DNA of 64,000 bases from Palsa-295 sp963781105 (GTDB lineage: Bacteria > Acidobacteriota > Terriglobia > Acidiferrales > UBA7541): assembly GCA_963781105.1 (NCBI GenBank), contig CAWAED010000002.1:305585-369584 (forward strand). Reading direction: 5' to 3'. A model generated the notes under the pieces. The model was not told the DNA's origin. It saw nothing but the letters and a program-made list of their open reading frames with translations, and searched no databases. Positions 36,123-45,113 of this stretch are shown in pieces; position 1 is the stretch's first letter; each line of letters begins with the position of its first letter. The position numbers and the translations under genes are program-made.

Positions 36123-36938
36123 TCATAATCGCCCGAACTTCTTTACCGCCTCCTCAATCGACTTGAGCTTCTCGATATACGCGTACATCGAGTGCTCCTT
36201 GAAATCCATCTCCTGCGCCAGCGCCAGCACTTCCTTCGCGTGCGCTCGCGGCACGGCCACGACACCGTCCGAATCCGCCACTACGATGTCCTGCGCGCTC
36301 ACCGCGACCCCGTCGCAGACCACCGGCACGTTCGCCCCCGTAAAACGATAGTGATGCACGGAAGTCGAAGGCACGATTCCGGTGGCGAAGACCGGAAAGC
36401 CAATCTTTTGCAGGTAGGCGGTATCGCGTACACCGCCGTCAATCACCGCACCCGAATAATTTCGTGCCGACATCGCCGTCGCCATCAAGCCGCCCATTCC
36501 CGCAATATCCGCGCCCTGCTCGAGCGCCATGACGTAGACCGAGTTCGGGCGTCCGCTATCGATGGCCGCCAGCATACCCGCAAGCGCGTTGGGATCCGTC
36601 GTGCCTTCGTCTTTCTTGAGCTGCACGGTGACGGCGAACCCCGCGAAGCGCGAGGTGAATACCGGCCGCATACGATGCGACATGTACCCACGCCGCCCGA
36701 AAAGCTGTTCCAGCGCGTCAGACACCGAGGCGACTTCGACGTGCCGGTATCCATCGAGCAGAGCGGCATCGTCCGGTGATAGGGCCGGGGTGCCGGTTTG
36801 TGCTGCGTGCGACGGTCCGGCGGACCGAACGGAAATCGCTGTGGTCATTACAGCCAGCGCGGCCACCAGAGCGAGTATTGCCAGTTTTCGTCTGCTTCCA
36901 TCCCGCAAGGCCGCCGCGAAAACTCTCGCTTTCATCAT
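36123..36938 (-). CDS. exported RraA-family protein (paralogue 2)
   Basis: First gene of the exported operon. ATG 36938 has GGGAGGGG upstream. A long n-region with SRRKLAILAL precedes a hydrophobic core, ending about SHAAQ; this could be Sec or Tat. The RraA core is intact: GGLMATAMSARNYSGAVIDGG, with VIDGGVRD carrying the Arg-Asp pair, then VADSDGVVAVP. The aldolase-type residues are kept, so an extracytoplasmic retro-aldol or decarboxylation step is possible (inference). DUF4380 follows after 33 bases. Confidence 0.8.
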   Translation of the reverse strand: MMKARVFAAALRDGSRRKLAILALVAALAVMTTAISVRSAGPSHAAQTGTPALSPDDAALLDGYRHVEVASVSDALEQLFGRRGYMSHRMRPVFTSRFAGFAVTVQLKKDEGTTDPNALAGMLAAIDSGRPNSVYVMALEQGADIAGMGGLMATAMSARNYSGAVIDGGVRDTAYLQKIGFPVFATGIVPSTSVHHYRFTGANVPVVCDGVAVSAQDIVVADSDGVVAVPRAHAKEVLALAQEMDFKEHSMYAYIEKLKSIEEAVKKFGRL

Positions 36939-37118
36939 CCCCTCCCTCTGGAGTTCATTTTTGCGCACTCTACCATCGTTTTTTGGGTCGCGAAGGGAGA
37001 ACTCATTGTGGACACCAAGTGCTGCTACCCCCCCGAAGGTCCGAGGGGCCGCGTTTTTGCTTGCAACTCGAACGTGCTTGCGAGTCTGCTCCGTTATTAA
37101 AATTTATTAAAAATAGCG

Positions 37119-37147
37119 TTGACAGGTTTTTGGCCCTGAGGTAAGTG
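37119..37147 (+). promoter_or_regulatory. candidate promoter for the TonB receptor gene
   Basis: TTGACA (37119-37124), a 17-base spacer and TAAGTG (37142-37147). The -35 box is perfect but the -10 is poor. AT-rich TTATTAAAATTTATTAAAA just upstream (37094-37112) could act as an UP element. The start codon is about 120 bases downstream. Confidence 0.4.
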
Positions 37148-37265
37148 TTTGGCATTGGGGTAGGGTTCGGGGCCCTTTGCTGGCATTTTCAACCGGATTC
37201 TGCGCGAGCCGCCTGGTAGTCTCCGCGCGGACTGAACTCCTTTTGCGTGAACAGGGGGGACTCGT

Positions 37266-40200
37266 ATGCGCCATCCTCAGCGTTTTCTCGTAATTCTCGG
37301 CGGCGTTTTGCTGGCGGCTTGTGCGGTTTGGGCCGGTATTACCGGCAGTATCTCCGGCATCGTCACCGACCCAAGCGGTTCAATCGTTGCGGGCGTCTCG
37401 GTGACCGCGACGAATACCGCCACAGGCGTGCAAGCCACCGTTCAGACCGACGGCGCCGGCTTCTACAGCTTTCCTAATCTTTCGGTGGGAGACTACAACA
37501 TCGAAGTTAGGCAGACAGGATTCAAGTCCTACCGCAGGAGCGGCATCCACATTGACGCCAATTCCGCCATCCGCGCGGACGTGAAACTGGAGATCGGCCA
37601 AGTTTCCGAAAGTGTGACCGTCAATAGCGACGCCGTCCATGTAGAGACGCAGAGCACGCAAATGGGCGAAGTGATCAACAGCCAAAAAATTACGGCAGTG
37701 CCGCTCAATGGCCGCGACTTCACGAATCTATTGAGCCTGCAGCCAGGCGTCGTGCCTTCCCAATACGCAGCCCAATCGGCAGGACTGAACGATCGGACGG
37801 TTTCCGGAAGTAACTCTCTGAATTCCGGGAACCAGTCGATCAATGGCCAGCGCGAAGCCGCCAACGGATTCATGATCAATGGTGCCAACGTCAACGAAGG
37901 CAAAAACAATGGGACGGCAGTGATTCCCAACCTGGATTCGATCGAAGAGTTCCGCATCATCACCAATAACTTCGACGCCGAGTACGGGAATTACAGCGGC
38001 GGCCAAATTAACGTCATCACAAAATCCGGCACGAACCTCTATCACGGTGATGTATTCGAGTTCAACCGAAACACCGCATTTAACGGCCGGGACTGGTTCG
38101 CACCTTCAATCGGCAAACTAATCCAAAACCAGTTTGGCGCCACGGCGGGCGGCCCCATCAAGAAAGACAAAACATTCTTCTTTGTGGATTATCAAGGCAC
38201 ACGTCTTATCTTCGGGTCAACCGCCAGTCAGTTCGTTCCCAGCCTTGCGGATCGCAACGGAGACTTTACCGACCAGGAGGGTGCCTTGGCGGCGGCAGCG
38301 GCGAGCACCGCCTTGGGCAACAGCACAAACGGCGTTGTGCAAGGCACGGCTTGGGCGCAAACGCTCACGGCTCGCCTAGGTTACACAGTGACAGCAAACG
38401 AGCCTTACTTCGTTCCGGGCTGTACCAGCACCGCCGTTTGCGTCTTGCCTAACGGCCAACTCCCACCCGCGAAATTTTCGCCAGCAGCTACTGGCCTCTT
38501 GCCATTCGTTCCCACACCAGTAAACCCAATAGCCGGCGGCCCAAACTTCAACACCACCGCTGCAGAGCAAAGATTGCGGGATGACAAAGGCGGAATTCGG
38601 ATCGATCAAAATACAGCGGAATTCGGGCTAATCTCCGGTTATTGGCATGTGGATGACGATACCTCAAACAGTCCCTACCCGAATGGGGGCGCCAATGTGC
38701 CCGGCTTCAACGCCTTGAGTAACAGTCGTGCGCAAGTTGTAGTGCTTGGTGATACCAAGTCCTTCGGCTCTACGTCAGTCAATGAGTTACGCTTCAGCTA
38801 TTTAAGAACCGCCAACCATCTATTCTCACCGCAAGGAGGACTGGGACCGACCCTTTCTTCACTTGGATTCACCTCCGGCTTCGACCAGCCCGGCGGCATC
38901 GGGCCAATAGCTCCGAGCCTGGAGGGTGTGCCCTCCGTATCGTTCGCCCTACTGGGTTTGAATATCGGAGTGCCCTCGGATACAACCAAGCAATTCAATA
39001 ACACATTTGAGTGGCTGGACAATTACACGAAGATCATCGGCACACACAGCCTGAAGTTTGGCGGCCAGTTTCACTACGACCAGATCAATGACCGGAACTT
39101 CTTTGGTGAAAATGGCGATTTCACATTCGATGGCAGCGAATCCGGATCGGATGTGGTCGACTTTTTCCTCGGCGCTCCGGGGCAATTCATTCAGGCCAGC
39201 GAGCAGATCCTGGATTCCAGGTCAAAATACATGGGATTGTATGGTCAGGACAGTTGGCGCATAACTCAGAATCTCACTTTCAACTATGGCTTGCGGTGGG
39301 AATTCAGCCAACCCTGGTATGACACCCAGAACAAGATTGAAACAGTCGTACCGGGGGTTCAGTCCGTGGTGTTTCCGGGCGCACCGACTAGCTATCTATT
39401 ACCGGGCGACCCGGGCGTGCCGCGAACGCTCGCCCCGACTCGATATAACAATTTTTCGCCTCGGCTGGGTCTCGCTTACTCGCCCGGATTTGATTCCGGA
39501 CTCATCGCAAAATTGACGGGTGGGCCGGGCAAGACCAGTATCCGCGCGGGATTCGGCATTTTCTATACATCGGTCGAGGACCTCACGCAGTTTCAGGAAA
39601 TTGGCGATCCTCCGTACGGGTTGTTCTATGTGAGTCCGGCTCCGCCATTGCTGGAAACACCCTATATAGATCGGGGTTCCAATAACCCCGAAGGCCAGCG
39701 CTTCCCGTTCGTGTTCCCTCCGGGAAACGTAAGCGCCAAGAATCCGGATACGACGTTCAATTGGGCCAGTGTCTTACCGCTCTCTGGTACGCTCGCTTAC
39801 AACACTCACAACGTGCTGCCACGCTCCGAAGATTATGAATTGTCCGTCGAGAGACAGTTTGGAACCGATACGGTCTTGGGCGTGAGCTATATAGGAAATC
39901 AGGGCCACCAACTGATCAGTCTGGTCGAGGCGAATCCCGGCAACCCAACTCTTTGCCTGCAGCTGATTCAGGCGAACGCGCTGACGAGCTCAGGACAGTC
40001 GTGCGGCGGCTTCGGTGAGGGACAACAATATATTTTGCCCCCAGGAGTGCCGTACCCCTCAGCCGCCACGACGAATGTGCAACTCGTGCCGGCTTCGCAG
40101 TGCGGTCCGGCGAACCCCGGTAACCCCTGCGTTGTGAATACGACCTACACGGTGCTCGGGCCGAGCTTCGCGGACATTCCGTACGAAGCCACGATCGCGC

Positions 40201-40925
40201 AGTCTTCCTACAATTCACTGCAGGTCGACCTGAAACACACGAGCGGCCTTTCGACTTTTCTGATCGGATATACCTACAGTAAGTGTATGGATAACGCCTC
40301 CGGGTTTCAGGAAGGATTAAATCCGTTCGATCACCGGCGGAGCATCGGCTTGTGTATTTTTGATGCAACGCACAATTTTGTGGCGAGCTACGATACACGA
40401 GTCCCGTTCGATCGCATCTTTCGTACGTCAGGATGGGTGAACTGGATCGCCGCAGGCTGGTCGGTATCGGGGATCACGAGCTTCGTCAGCGGTCTACCCG
40501 TGACGCTGACCGAGGCCGACGACAATTCGTTCACCGGGACGCAAGGCGGCGAGGCCCAAATCGATCTGCCTGACTTCGTCGGTGGCAAGGTTCTGCAGAC
40601 GACCAATCCCCGGAAGGGAGGTACTTATTTCGACACCACCCTTTTCGCTCCCGAAGCGCTTGGAACAATCGGTAGTTCGCGGCGGCGTTTCTTCCACGGT
40701 CCGGGCTTGAACAATTGGGACATGGCGCTCTTGAAGGACACCAAGCTGACAGAGTCGAAGACTTTGCAATTTCGGTTCGAGGCTTTCAACGTCTTCAACC
40801 ATGCGCAGTTCTCTGCCAATAATTCATCGGGCTTCGGCACGGTGGCCTCCTCGGGATTTGGAGTGATTTCTGCCACCTATGGGCAGCCGCGAGTTTTGCA
40901 GGCCGGGCTGAAATTCTTGTTCTAG
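37266..40925 (+). CDS. TonB-dependent receptor with CarboxypepD regulatory-like N-domain
   Basis: Outer-membrane active importer. After a signal peptide (to about residue 23) comes the carboxypeptidase-regulatory-like domain (GSISGIVTDPSGSIVAGVSVTATN in part: GSISGIVTDPSG, residues ~25-110). The plug domain follows (VPLNGRDFTNLLSLQPGV core NGRDFTNLL; IEEFRIITNNFDAEYG; INVITKSGTN), then a long beta-barrel with many aromatic girdles, ending in LKFLF with a terminal Phe. At 1219 aa it matches the oversized receptors abundant in acidobacteria. GGGGGGA precedes ATG 37266. Probably takes up oligosaccharides processed by the surrounding genes. Confidence 0.9.
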   Translation: MRHPQRFLVILGGVLLAACAVWAGITGSISGIVTDPSGSIVAGVSVTATNTATGVQATVQTDGAGFYSFPNLSVGDYNIEVRQTGFKSYRRSGIHIDANSAIRADVKLEIGQVSESVTVNSDAVHVETQSTQMGEVINSQKITAVPLNGRDFTNLLSLQPGVVPSQYAAQSAGLNDRTVSGSNSLNSGNQSINGQREAANGFMINGANVNEGKNNGTAVIPNLDSIEEFRIITNNFDAEYGNYSGGQINVITKSGTNLYHGDVFEFNRNTAFNGRDWFAPSIGKLIQNQFGATAGGPIKKDKTFFFVDYQGTRLIFGSTASQFVPSLADRNGDFTDQEGALAAAAASTALGNSTNGVVQGTAWAQTLTARLGYTVTANEPYFVPGCTSTAVCVLPNGQLPPAKFSPAATGLLPFVPTPVNPIAGGPNFNTTAAEQRLRDDKGGIRIDQNTAEFGLISGYWHVDDDTSNSPYPNGGANVPGFNALSNSRAQVVVLGDTKSFGSTSVNELRFSYLRTANHLFSPQGGLGPTLSSLGFTSGFDQPGGIGPIAPSLEGVPSVSFALLGLNIGVPSDTTKQFNNTFEWLDNYTKIIGTHSLKFGGQFHYDQINDRNFFGENGDFTFDGSESGSDVVDFFLGAPGQFIQASEQILDSRSKYMGLYGQDSWRITQNLTFNYGLRWEFSQPWYDTQNKIETVVPGVQSVVFPGAPTSYLLPGDPGVPRTLAPTRYNNFSPRLGLAYSPGFDSGLIAKLTGGPGKTSIRAGFGIFYTSVEDLTQFQEIGDPPYGLFYVSPAPPLLETPYIDRGSNNPEGQRFPFVFPPGNVSAKNPDTTFNWASVLPLSGTLAYNTHNVLPRSEDYELSVERQFGTDTVLGVSYIGNQGHQLISLVEANPGNPTLCLQLIQANALTSSGQSCGGFGEGQQYILPPGVPYPSAATTNVQLVPASQCGPANPGNPCVVNTTYTVLGPSFADIPYEATIAQSSYNSLQVDLKHTSGLSTFLIGYTYSKCMDNASGFQEGLNPFDHRRSIGLCIFDATHNFVASYDTRVPFDRIFRTSGWVNWIAAGWSVSGITSFVSGLPVTLTEADDNSFTGTQGGEAQIDLPDFVGGKVLQTTNPRKGGTYFDTTLFAPEALGTIGSSRRRFFHGPGLNNWDMALLKDTKLTESKTLQFRFEAFNVFNHAQFSANNSSGFGTVASSGFGVISATYGQPRVLQAGLKFLF

Positions 40926-40964
40926 GAACAATCCGTCGCACTCGGGAGGCTCTGCGGACTGCCC

Positions 40965-41912
40965 ATGGACTCCACTTCTGAGGAATGGACGCGCCTGTCT
41001 CCAGGCCGCTTGCGAAAAGCGCGAATTTGTTTTTCGTGCGTGAGATATTTTCTGCTTTCCGCGCTCCTGCTCTTATCGACTTTTGCATCTCGAATTCAGA
41101 ATTCTCATGCGCCGCAGCCACTTTCCTCGAAAGGGCGGGTTTCGGCTGCCGTAGCCGAGGCTGGTAAAAAACTCTTCGACAGCAATTGTGCCGGATGCCA
41201 CGGCCTGGATGCGCGGGGTGGAGAACACGCCCCGAACATTGCCACGAATCCGGAGCTGCAGCGTATGTCGGACGAACAGCTTTTTCGCATCGTTCATGAT
41301 GGCGCCGCGTCGGGCACCATGCCTGCGTTCGGCGGACTCTTGAGCGACGACAGGATCAAGGCTGTCGGTGCCTACTTGCGCTCGCTCGAAGGCCGCACCG
41401 GCGGGGAGCACACAGCGCTGCCTGGCGACCCTGCGGCCGGCAAATTACTATTCTTCGGCAAAGCGGCGTGCTCGCAATGCCACGGCATTGTGGACTCGGG
41501 AGCCGGCTCGGGGGGCTTCCTGGCTTCGGATCTCACGGACTACGCCAGGTCGCGGGAACCAGCCGAGATCTTGCGTGCGATCACCCAGCCTAACGATAAT
41601 CTCAATCCGCGCGCGCGCACCGCAGCCATCGTCACGCATGACGGCCAGAAACTCACCGGCTTCATCCGCAACCAGGACAATTTTTCGATCCAGTTTCAAT
41701 CGCTCGACGGCACGTTTCATATGCTCGAGCGCGTGGGTCTGGCGAGCGTCACCTACGATCCACTCTCGCTGATGCCGGCTGACTACGATCAGCGGCTCAC
41801 GTCTGCCGAGCTCAACAATCTGGTCAGCTTTCTGATGCGCACGGCTGCGGTCGATCCAGCATCCTCTCGCCAGCGCAAAGGAAAATATGACGATGAAGAC
41901 GAGAATCGTTGA
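40965..41912 (+). CDS. exported diheme cytochrome c
   Basis: Two heme c sites are visible: CAGCH near residue 75 and CSQCH near residue 170. A Met-containing TMPAFGG loop in the first domain probably supplies its axial ligand. An N-terminal hydrophobic segment (about residues 28-44) is a signal or anchor; the exact start is uncertain. The C-terminal region (~190-300, with ITQPNDNLNPRA and VTHDGQKLTGFI) resembles the heme-binding domain attached to membrane dehydrogenases. Likely carries electrons from the PQQ enzyme toward the respiratory chain (inference). Its stop overlaps the next gene's start. Confidence 0.83.
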   Translation: MDSTSEEWTRLSPGRLRKARICFSCVRYFLLSALLLLSTFASRIQNSHAPQPLSSKGRVSAAVAEAGKKLFDSNCAGCHGLDARGGEHAPNIATNPELQRMSDEQLFRIVHDGAASGTMPAFGGLLSDDRIKAVGAYLRSLEGRTGGEHTALPGDPAAGKLLFFGKAACSQCHGIVDSGAGSGGFLASDLTDYARSREPAEILRAITQPNDNLNPRARTAAIVTHDGQKLTGFIRNQDNFSIQFQSLDGTFHMLERVGLASVTYDPLSLMPADYDQRLTSAELNNLVSFLMRTAAVDPASSRQRKGKYDDEDENR

Positions 41913-42985
41913 CCCGTCGGGTTGCTGCCTGTCGCGAAATCTGCTGCAGGCTCAAGGGCGAACCAAAGTTGGACGAGAAATCCTTGGCTAAATTGAGCAG
42001 GTGGTTATTCGCGATTGCCGTTCCAGCCGTTGCCATCCTCGCTATCGTTCACGTTTATGCCCAGTCGAAATCTTCGTTCGCTCTTGATCCGCTCTCACCG
42101 GAATTTTCAAAGCTGATTGCGCCCGGCGAAAAGTTGGAGACCGTCGCCACTGCCTTCGGCTTCACGGAAGGCCCGGTGTGGGATCCCGACGGCTTCTTGT
42201 GGATCAGCGATGAGACCCTCAACAAAATTTACAAAGTGCAGATGGATGGTTCGAGGAAAAGCCTCCTCGACCTCGGCGATCCCGACGGCAACACGTTCGA
42301 TCGCGATCGACGGCTAATCGATTGCGCGAGCGTACTTCGCGCGATCATTGCCATTTCCCGCTCCGATGCCAAATACACCGTGCTTGCAGATCGATATGAC
42401 GGTAAACGTTTCAATAGCCCTAACGATGTTGTTCTAGGCCCTGACGGCGCCTTCTATTTCACGGATCCCACACTCGATCTTCCGCAAGGCCAATCACAGG
42501 AACTTCCGTTTCAGGGCGTCTATCGCCTCGCCCAGAACGGTGCCGTAACTCTGCTCACTCGGCAACTCACGCAACCCAATGGCCTTGCTTTCTCGCCTGA
42601 CGGCAAAAGGTTTTATGTGGACGACAGCGAGCAGCGCAATATTCTTGAGTACGACTTTCACGACGATGGAACGATCTCGAGCGGCAGAGTCTTCGGTCGA
42701 GAACCTGGTGGCAAGGATGAAGGAGTGCCCGATGGCATGAAAGTAGACAAGAACGGCAATATCTTTGTCACCGGGCCGCGTGGCATCTGGGTTTGGGACA
42801 AGGCAGGTCGCCATCTCGGCACCATCGTTCTGCCTGAGCAGCCGGCCAATCTAACCTGGGGCGATACCGACTACGGCACGCTGTATATCACTGCCACCAC
42901 CTCAGTCTATCGGCTGCGTACGCAAGCTCACGGTTTCGTCCCGTATCTTCCCTTCGCCAACCTCGCCGGAGAAAGACCAAAATAG
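41909..42985 (+). CDS. SMP-30/gluconolactonase family lactonase, exported
   Basis: Six-bladed propeller hydrolysing sugar lactones. Metal-site residues are visible: FTEGPVWDPDG (Glu), RFNSPNDVVLGPDG (Asn) and VPDGMKVDKNGN (Asp). A hydrophobic segment (about residues 30-50, ending VYAQ) acts as signal. TTG 41909 overlaps the cytochrome stop by four bases; TTG 41969 is an alternative. Lactonase, PQQ dehydrogenase and cytochrome c together would convert an aldose to its aldonic acid outside the cytoplasm (inference). Confidence 0.85.
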   Translation: MTRRVAACREICCRLKGEPKLDEKSLAKLSRWLFAIAVPAVAILAIVHVYAQSKSSFALDPLSPEFSKLIAPGEKLETVATAFGFTEGPVWDPDGFLWISDETLNKIYKVQMDGSRKSLLDLGDPDGNTFDRDRRLIDCASVLRAIIAISRSDAKYTVLADRYDGKRFNSPNDVVLGPDGAFYFTDPTLDLPQGQSQELPFQGVYRLAQNGAVTLLTRQLTQPNGLAFSPDGKRFYVDDSEQRNILEYDFHDDGTISSGRVFGREPGGKDEGVPDGMKVDKNGNIFVTGPRGIWVWDKAGRHLGTIVLPEQPANLTWGDTDYGTLYITATTSVYRLRTQAHGFVPYLPFANLAGERPK

Positions 42986-43031
42986 CTGCCGCCGCACTCG
43001 CCATCTGACGTCGTTTTGGTCGGAACGCCCG

Positions 43032-43697
43032 CTATCTTCGGAGCGCAGGCCGCTTCGCACGGGCGGATTGGACCGCTTCGAGCATTTGGCCGGCTAATTC
43101 CGAGATCGCGGCTGCGTTTCTGTGGTGGATCGCTTCTTTCACGATTAACTCGCCGCCTACTCCCAGGGCGCTCGCGCCTGCGGCTATGAACGCTCCACAG
43201 GTCTCGAGATTTACGCCGCCGGTGGGCACCAGCGGGATTTCTGGGAATGGTCCCTTCAGCGCGCGAATGTAAGCCGCACCACCCACCTGTGCGCAGGGGA
43301 ATATTTTCACCAGGTCCGCACCGTTTTCCCAGGCGACCATCACTTCGGTCGGTGTAAGCGCTCCTGCGATCATCAGCACATTTTTCTTCTGAGCGTACTC
43401 CACAGTCTTCAGATGCAGACCGGGGCTCACCAGAAATTGCGCACCAGCGTCCAGGCAACGTTGCGCTGCATCCACATTTAGCACCGTGCCAGCGCCGACT
43501 AGAATCCTCGGCATTTCTTTCGTCAGACGCGCCATCACTGAGGTTGCGCCTGGCACCGTCATGGTGATTTCTATGACGTTGATGCCACCCGCGAGTACCG
43601 CTTCTGCGGCAAATAACGCGTCCTCCGGTGACCCTGCGCGAATTACGGGGATGATTCCCGTAGCGAGTGCGCGTCGCAGCGCCGCATCCTTATCCAT
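43032..43697 (-). CDS. eda: 2-dehydro-3-deoxyphosphogluconate aldolase (KDPG/KHG aldolase)
   Basis: Cleaves KDPG to pyruvate and glyceraldehyde-3-phosphate. The class I aldolase motifs are intact: EITMT with Glu43, GAGTVLN, SPG, and the Schiff-base Lys131 in VKIFPC. PTGGV follows as phosphate site. 221 aa is normal. It lies 38 bases after the KDG kinase on the same strand and is the last step of the sugar-acid operon. Confidence 0.92.
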   Translation of the reverse strand: MDKDAALRRALATGIIPVIRAGSPEDALFAAEAVLAGGINVIEITMTVPGATSVMARLTKEMPRILVGAGTVLNVDAAQRCLDAGAQFLVSPGLHLKTVEYAQKKNVLMIAGALTPTEVMVAWENGADLVKIFPCAQVGGAAYIRALKGPFPEIPLVPTGGVNLETCGAFIAAGASALGVGGELIVKEAIHHRNAAAISELAGQMLEAVQSARAKRPALRR

Positions 43698-43735
43698 TGG
43701 TTCGCCTGAGATTCATCGGTTTCGGCTTCGCCAGA

Positions 43736-44824
43736 TCAGCGAACGATTCTGGCACCTGCTCCTTTCATCACTTGCTCCACTTCCTTCAGCGTGGCCATCG
43801 TCGTGTCGCCCGGAGTCGTCATAGCCAGCGCGCCGTGCGCCGCCCCACATTCCACCGCCCATTGCGGCCCTTTGCCAGCGAGAAATCCATAAATCAGTCC
43901 CGACGCGAAGGAATCGCCGCCGCCGACGCGATCGAAGATTTCGAGCTGGGTTCGCTGCGTCGCTTCGTGAAATTTCCCGTCGCTGTAGCAGATCGCGCCC
44001 CAGTCGTTATGCGTAGCGCTGGTGGCTTTGCGTAGTGTGGTGGCAACCACCGAGAACGGATAGTCTTTCAGCAGCACCTCGATCATCGCTATGAAGTTTT
44101 CTGTGGAAACATTCGAGAACTGCTCGTCCACTCCGGGGACGTCGTAGCCCAACGCAGCGCAAAAATCTTCTTCGTTTCCCAGCATCACGTCCACGTACTT
44201 GGCGATTTGCCGGTTCACCTGCCGGGCTTGTTTCTTGCCTCCGTAAGATTTCCAGAGCGAATCGCGATAATTCAGATCGTAAGAAACGATGACACCGTTT
44301 TCGCGCGCCGCGCGCATCGCTTCCATGGCGACTTCAGGCGCCGAGGTGGAAAGCGCGCAGAAAATTCCTCCGGTATGCAGCCAGCGCACTCCCAATTTGC
44401 CGAAAATGTGCTGCCAATCAATATCGCCCGGCTTTAATTGCGAAACCGCGGTGTGGCCACGATCTGAACAGCCCAGCGCGGGGCGGATGCCAAATCCGCG
44501 CTCGGTGAAATTGAGTCCATTGCGCACGGAACGGCCCACGCCGTCGTAGGGCACCCACCTGGTGAGCGAATGATCCACGCCGCCCTGATTCATCAAATCT
44601 TCCACGAGACGGCCGATCGGATTATCGGCGAGCGCGGTGACGACGGCGGTTTCGAGACCGAAACATCGCTTCAACCCGCGTGCGACGTTATATTCGCCGC
44701 CCCCTTCACTCACTTCAAACTGTCGCGCAGTCCAGATGCGGCGGTCGCCGGGATCGAAGCGCAGCATCACTTCGCCCAGACCGAGCAAATCCCAGCGACA
44801 ATTTTCTTTCGGTTTGATATTCAT
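43736..44824 (-). CDS. kdgK: 2-keto-3-deoxygluconate kinase (PfkB family)
   Basis: Phosphorylates KDG to KDPG. PfkB signature 2 is seen as DRVGGGDSFASGLIYG near residue 305, with the catalytic Asp and anion-hole Gly residues; signature 1 is around SEGGGEYNVARGL. YDLNYRDSLW, seen in KDG kinases, supports the substrate. 362 aa is slightly long for the family. Its product is used by the KDPG aldolase encoded next; together they justify the assignment. Confidence 0.87.
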   Translation of the reverse strand: MNIKPKENCRWDLLGLGEVMLRFDPGDRRIWTARQFEVSEGGGEYNVARGLKRCFGLETAVVTALADNPIGRLVEDLMNQGGVDHSLTRWVPYDGVGRSVRNGLNFTERGFGIRPALGCSDRGHTAVSQLKPGDIDWQHIFGKLGVRWLHTGGIFCALSTSAPEVAMEAMRAARENGVIVSYDLNYRDSLWKSYGGKKQARQVNRQIAKYVDVMLGNEEDFCAALGYDVPGVDEQFSNVSTENFIAMIEVLLKDYPFSVVATTLRKATSATHNDWGAICYSDGKFHEATQRTQLEIFDRVGGGDSFASGLIYGFLAGKGPQWAVECGAAHGALAMTTPGDTTMATLKEVEQVMKGAGARIVR

Positions 44825-45113
44825 AGGTTCCTAGTTCATCGCCGCCCAACCGGCTCGGTCCGAGTTCGTGCCAAGACTCTGTATCCGGACTCGACGTTGA
44901 AGATGACAAAGCGACTCGCATTCCCACCGCCGTCTGGTGCGAGCTGAGCGGTTATCGCGCTGCCGGCCACAAACAGCGTGTGAAATGATCCATGAAACGC
45001 CGCCTTCCAGGCAAGAACCCGGCCAGCGGTTGACTGCAGATCGGCTGGCCTATTCAACGCGATAGATCTTTCTCACGCTAACTCGAGACCAGCAAGGAGC
45101 GATCCCCACGGCC

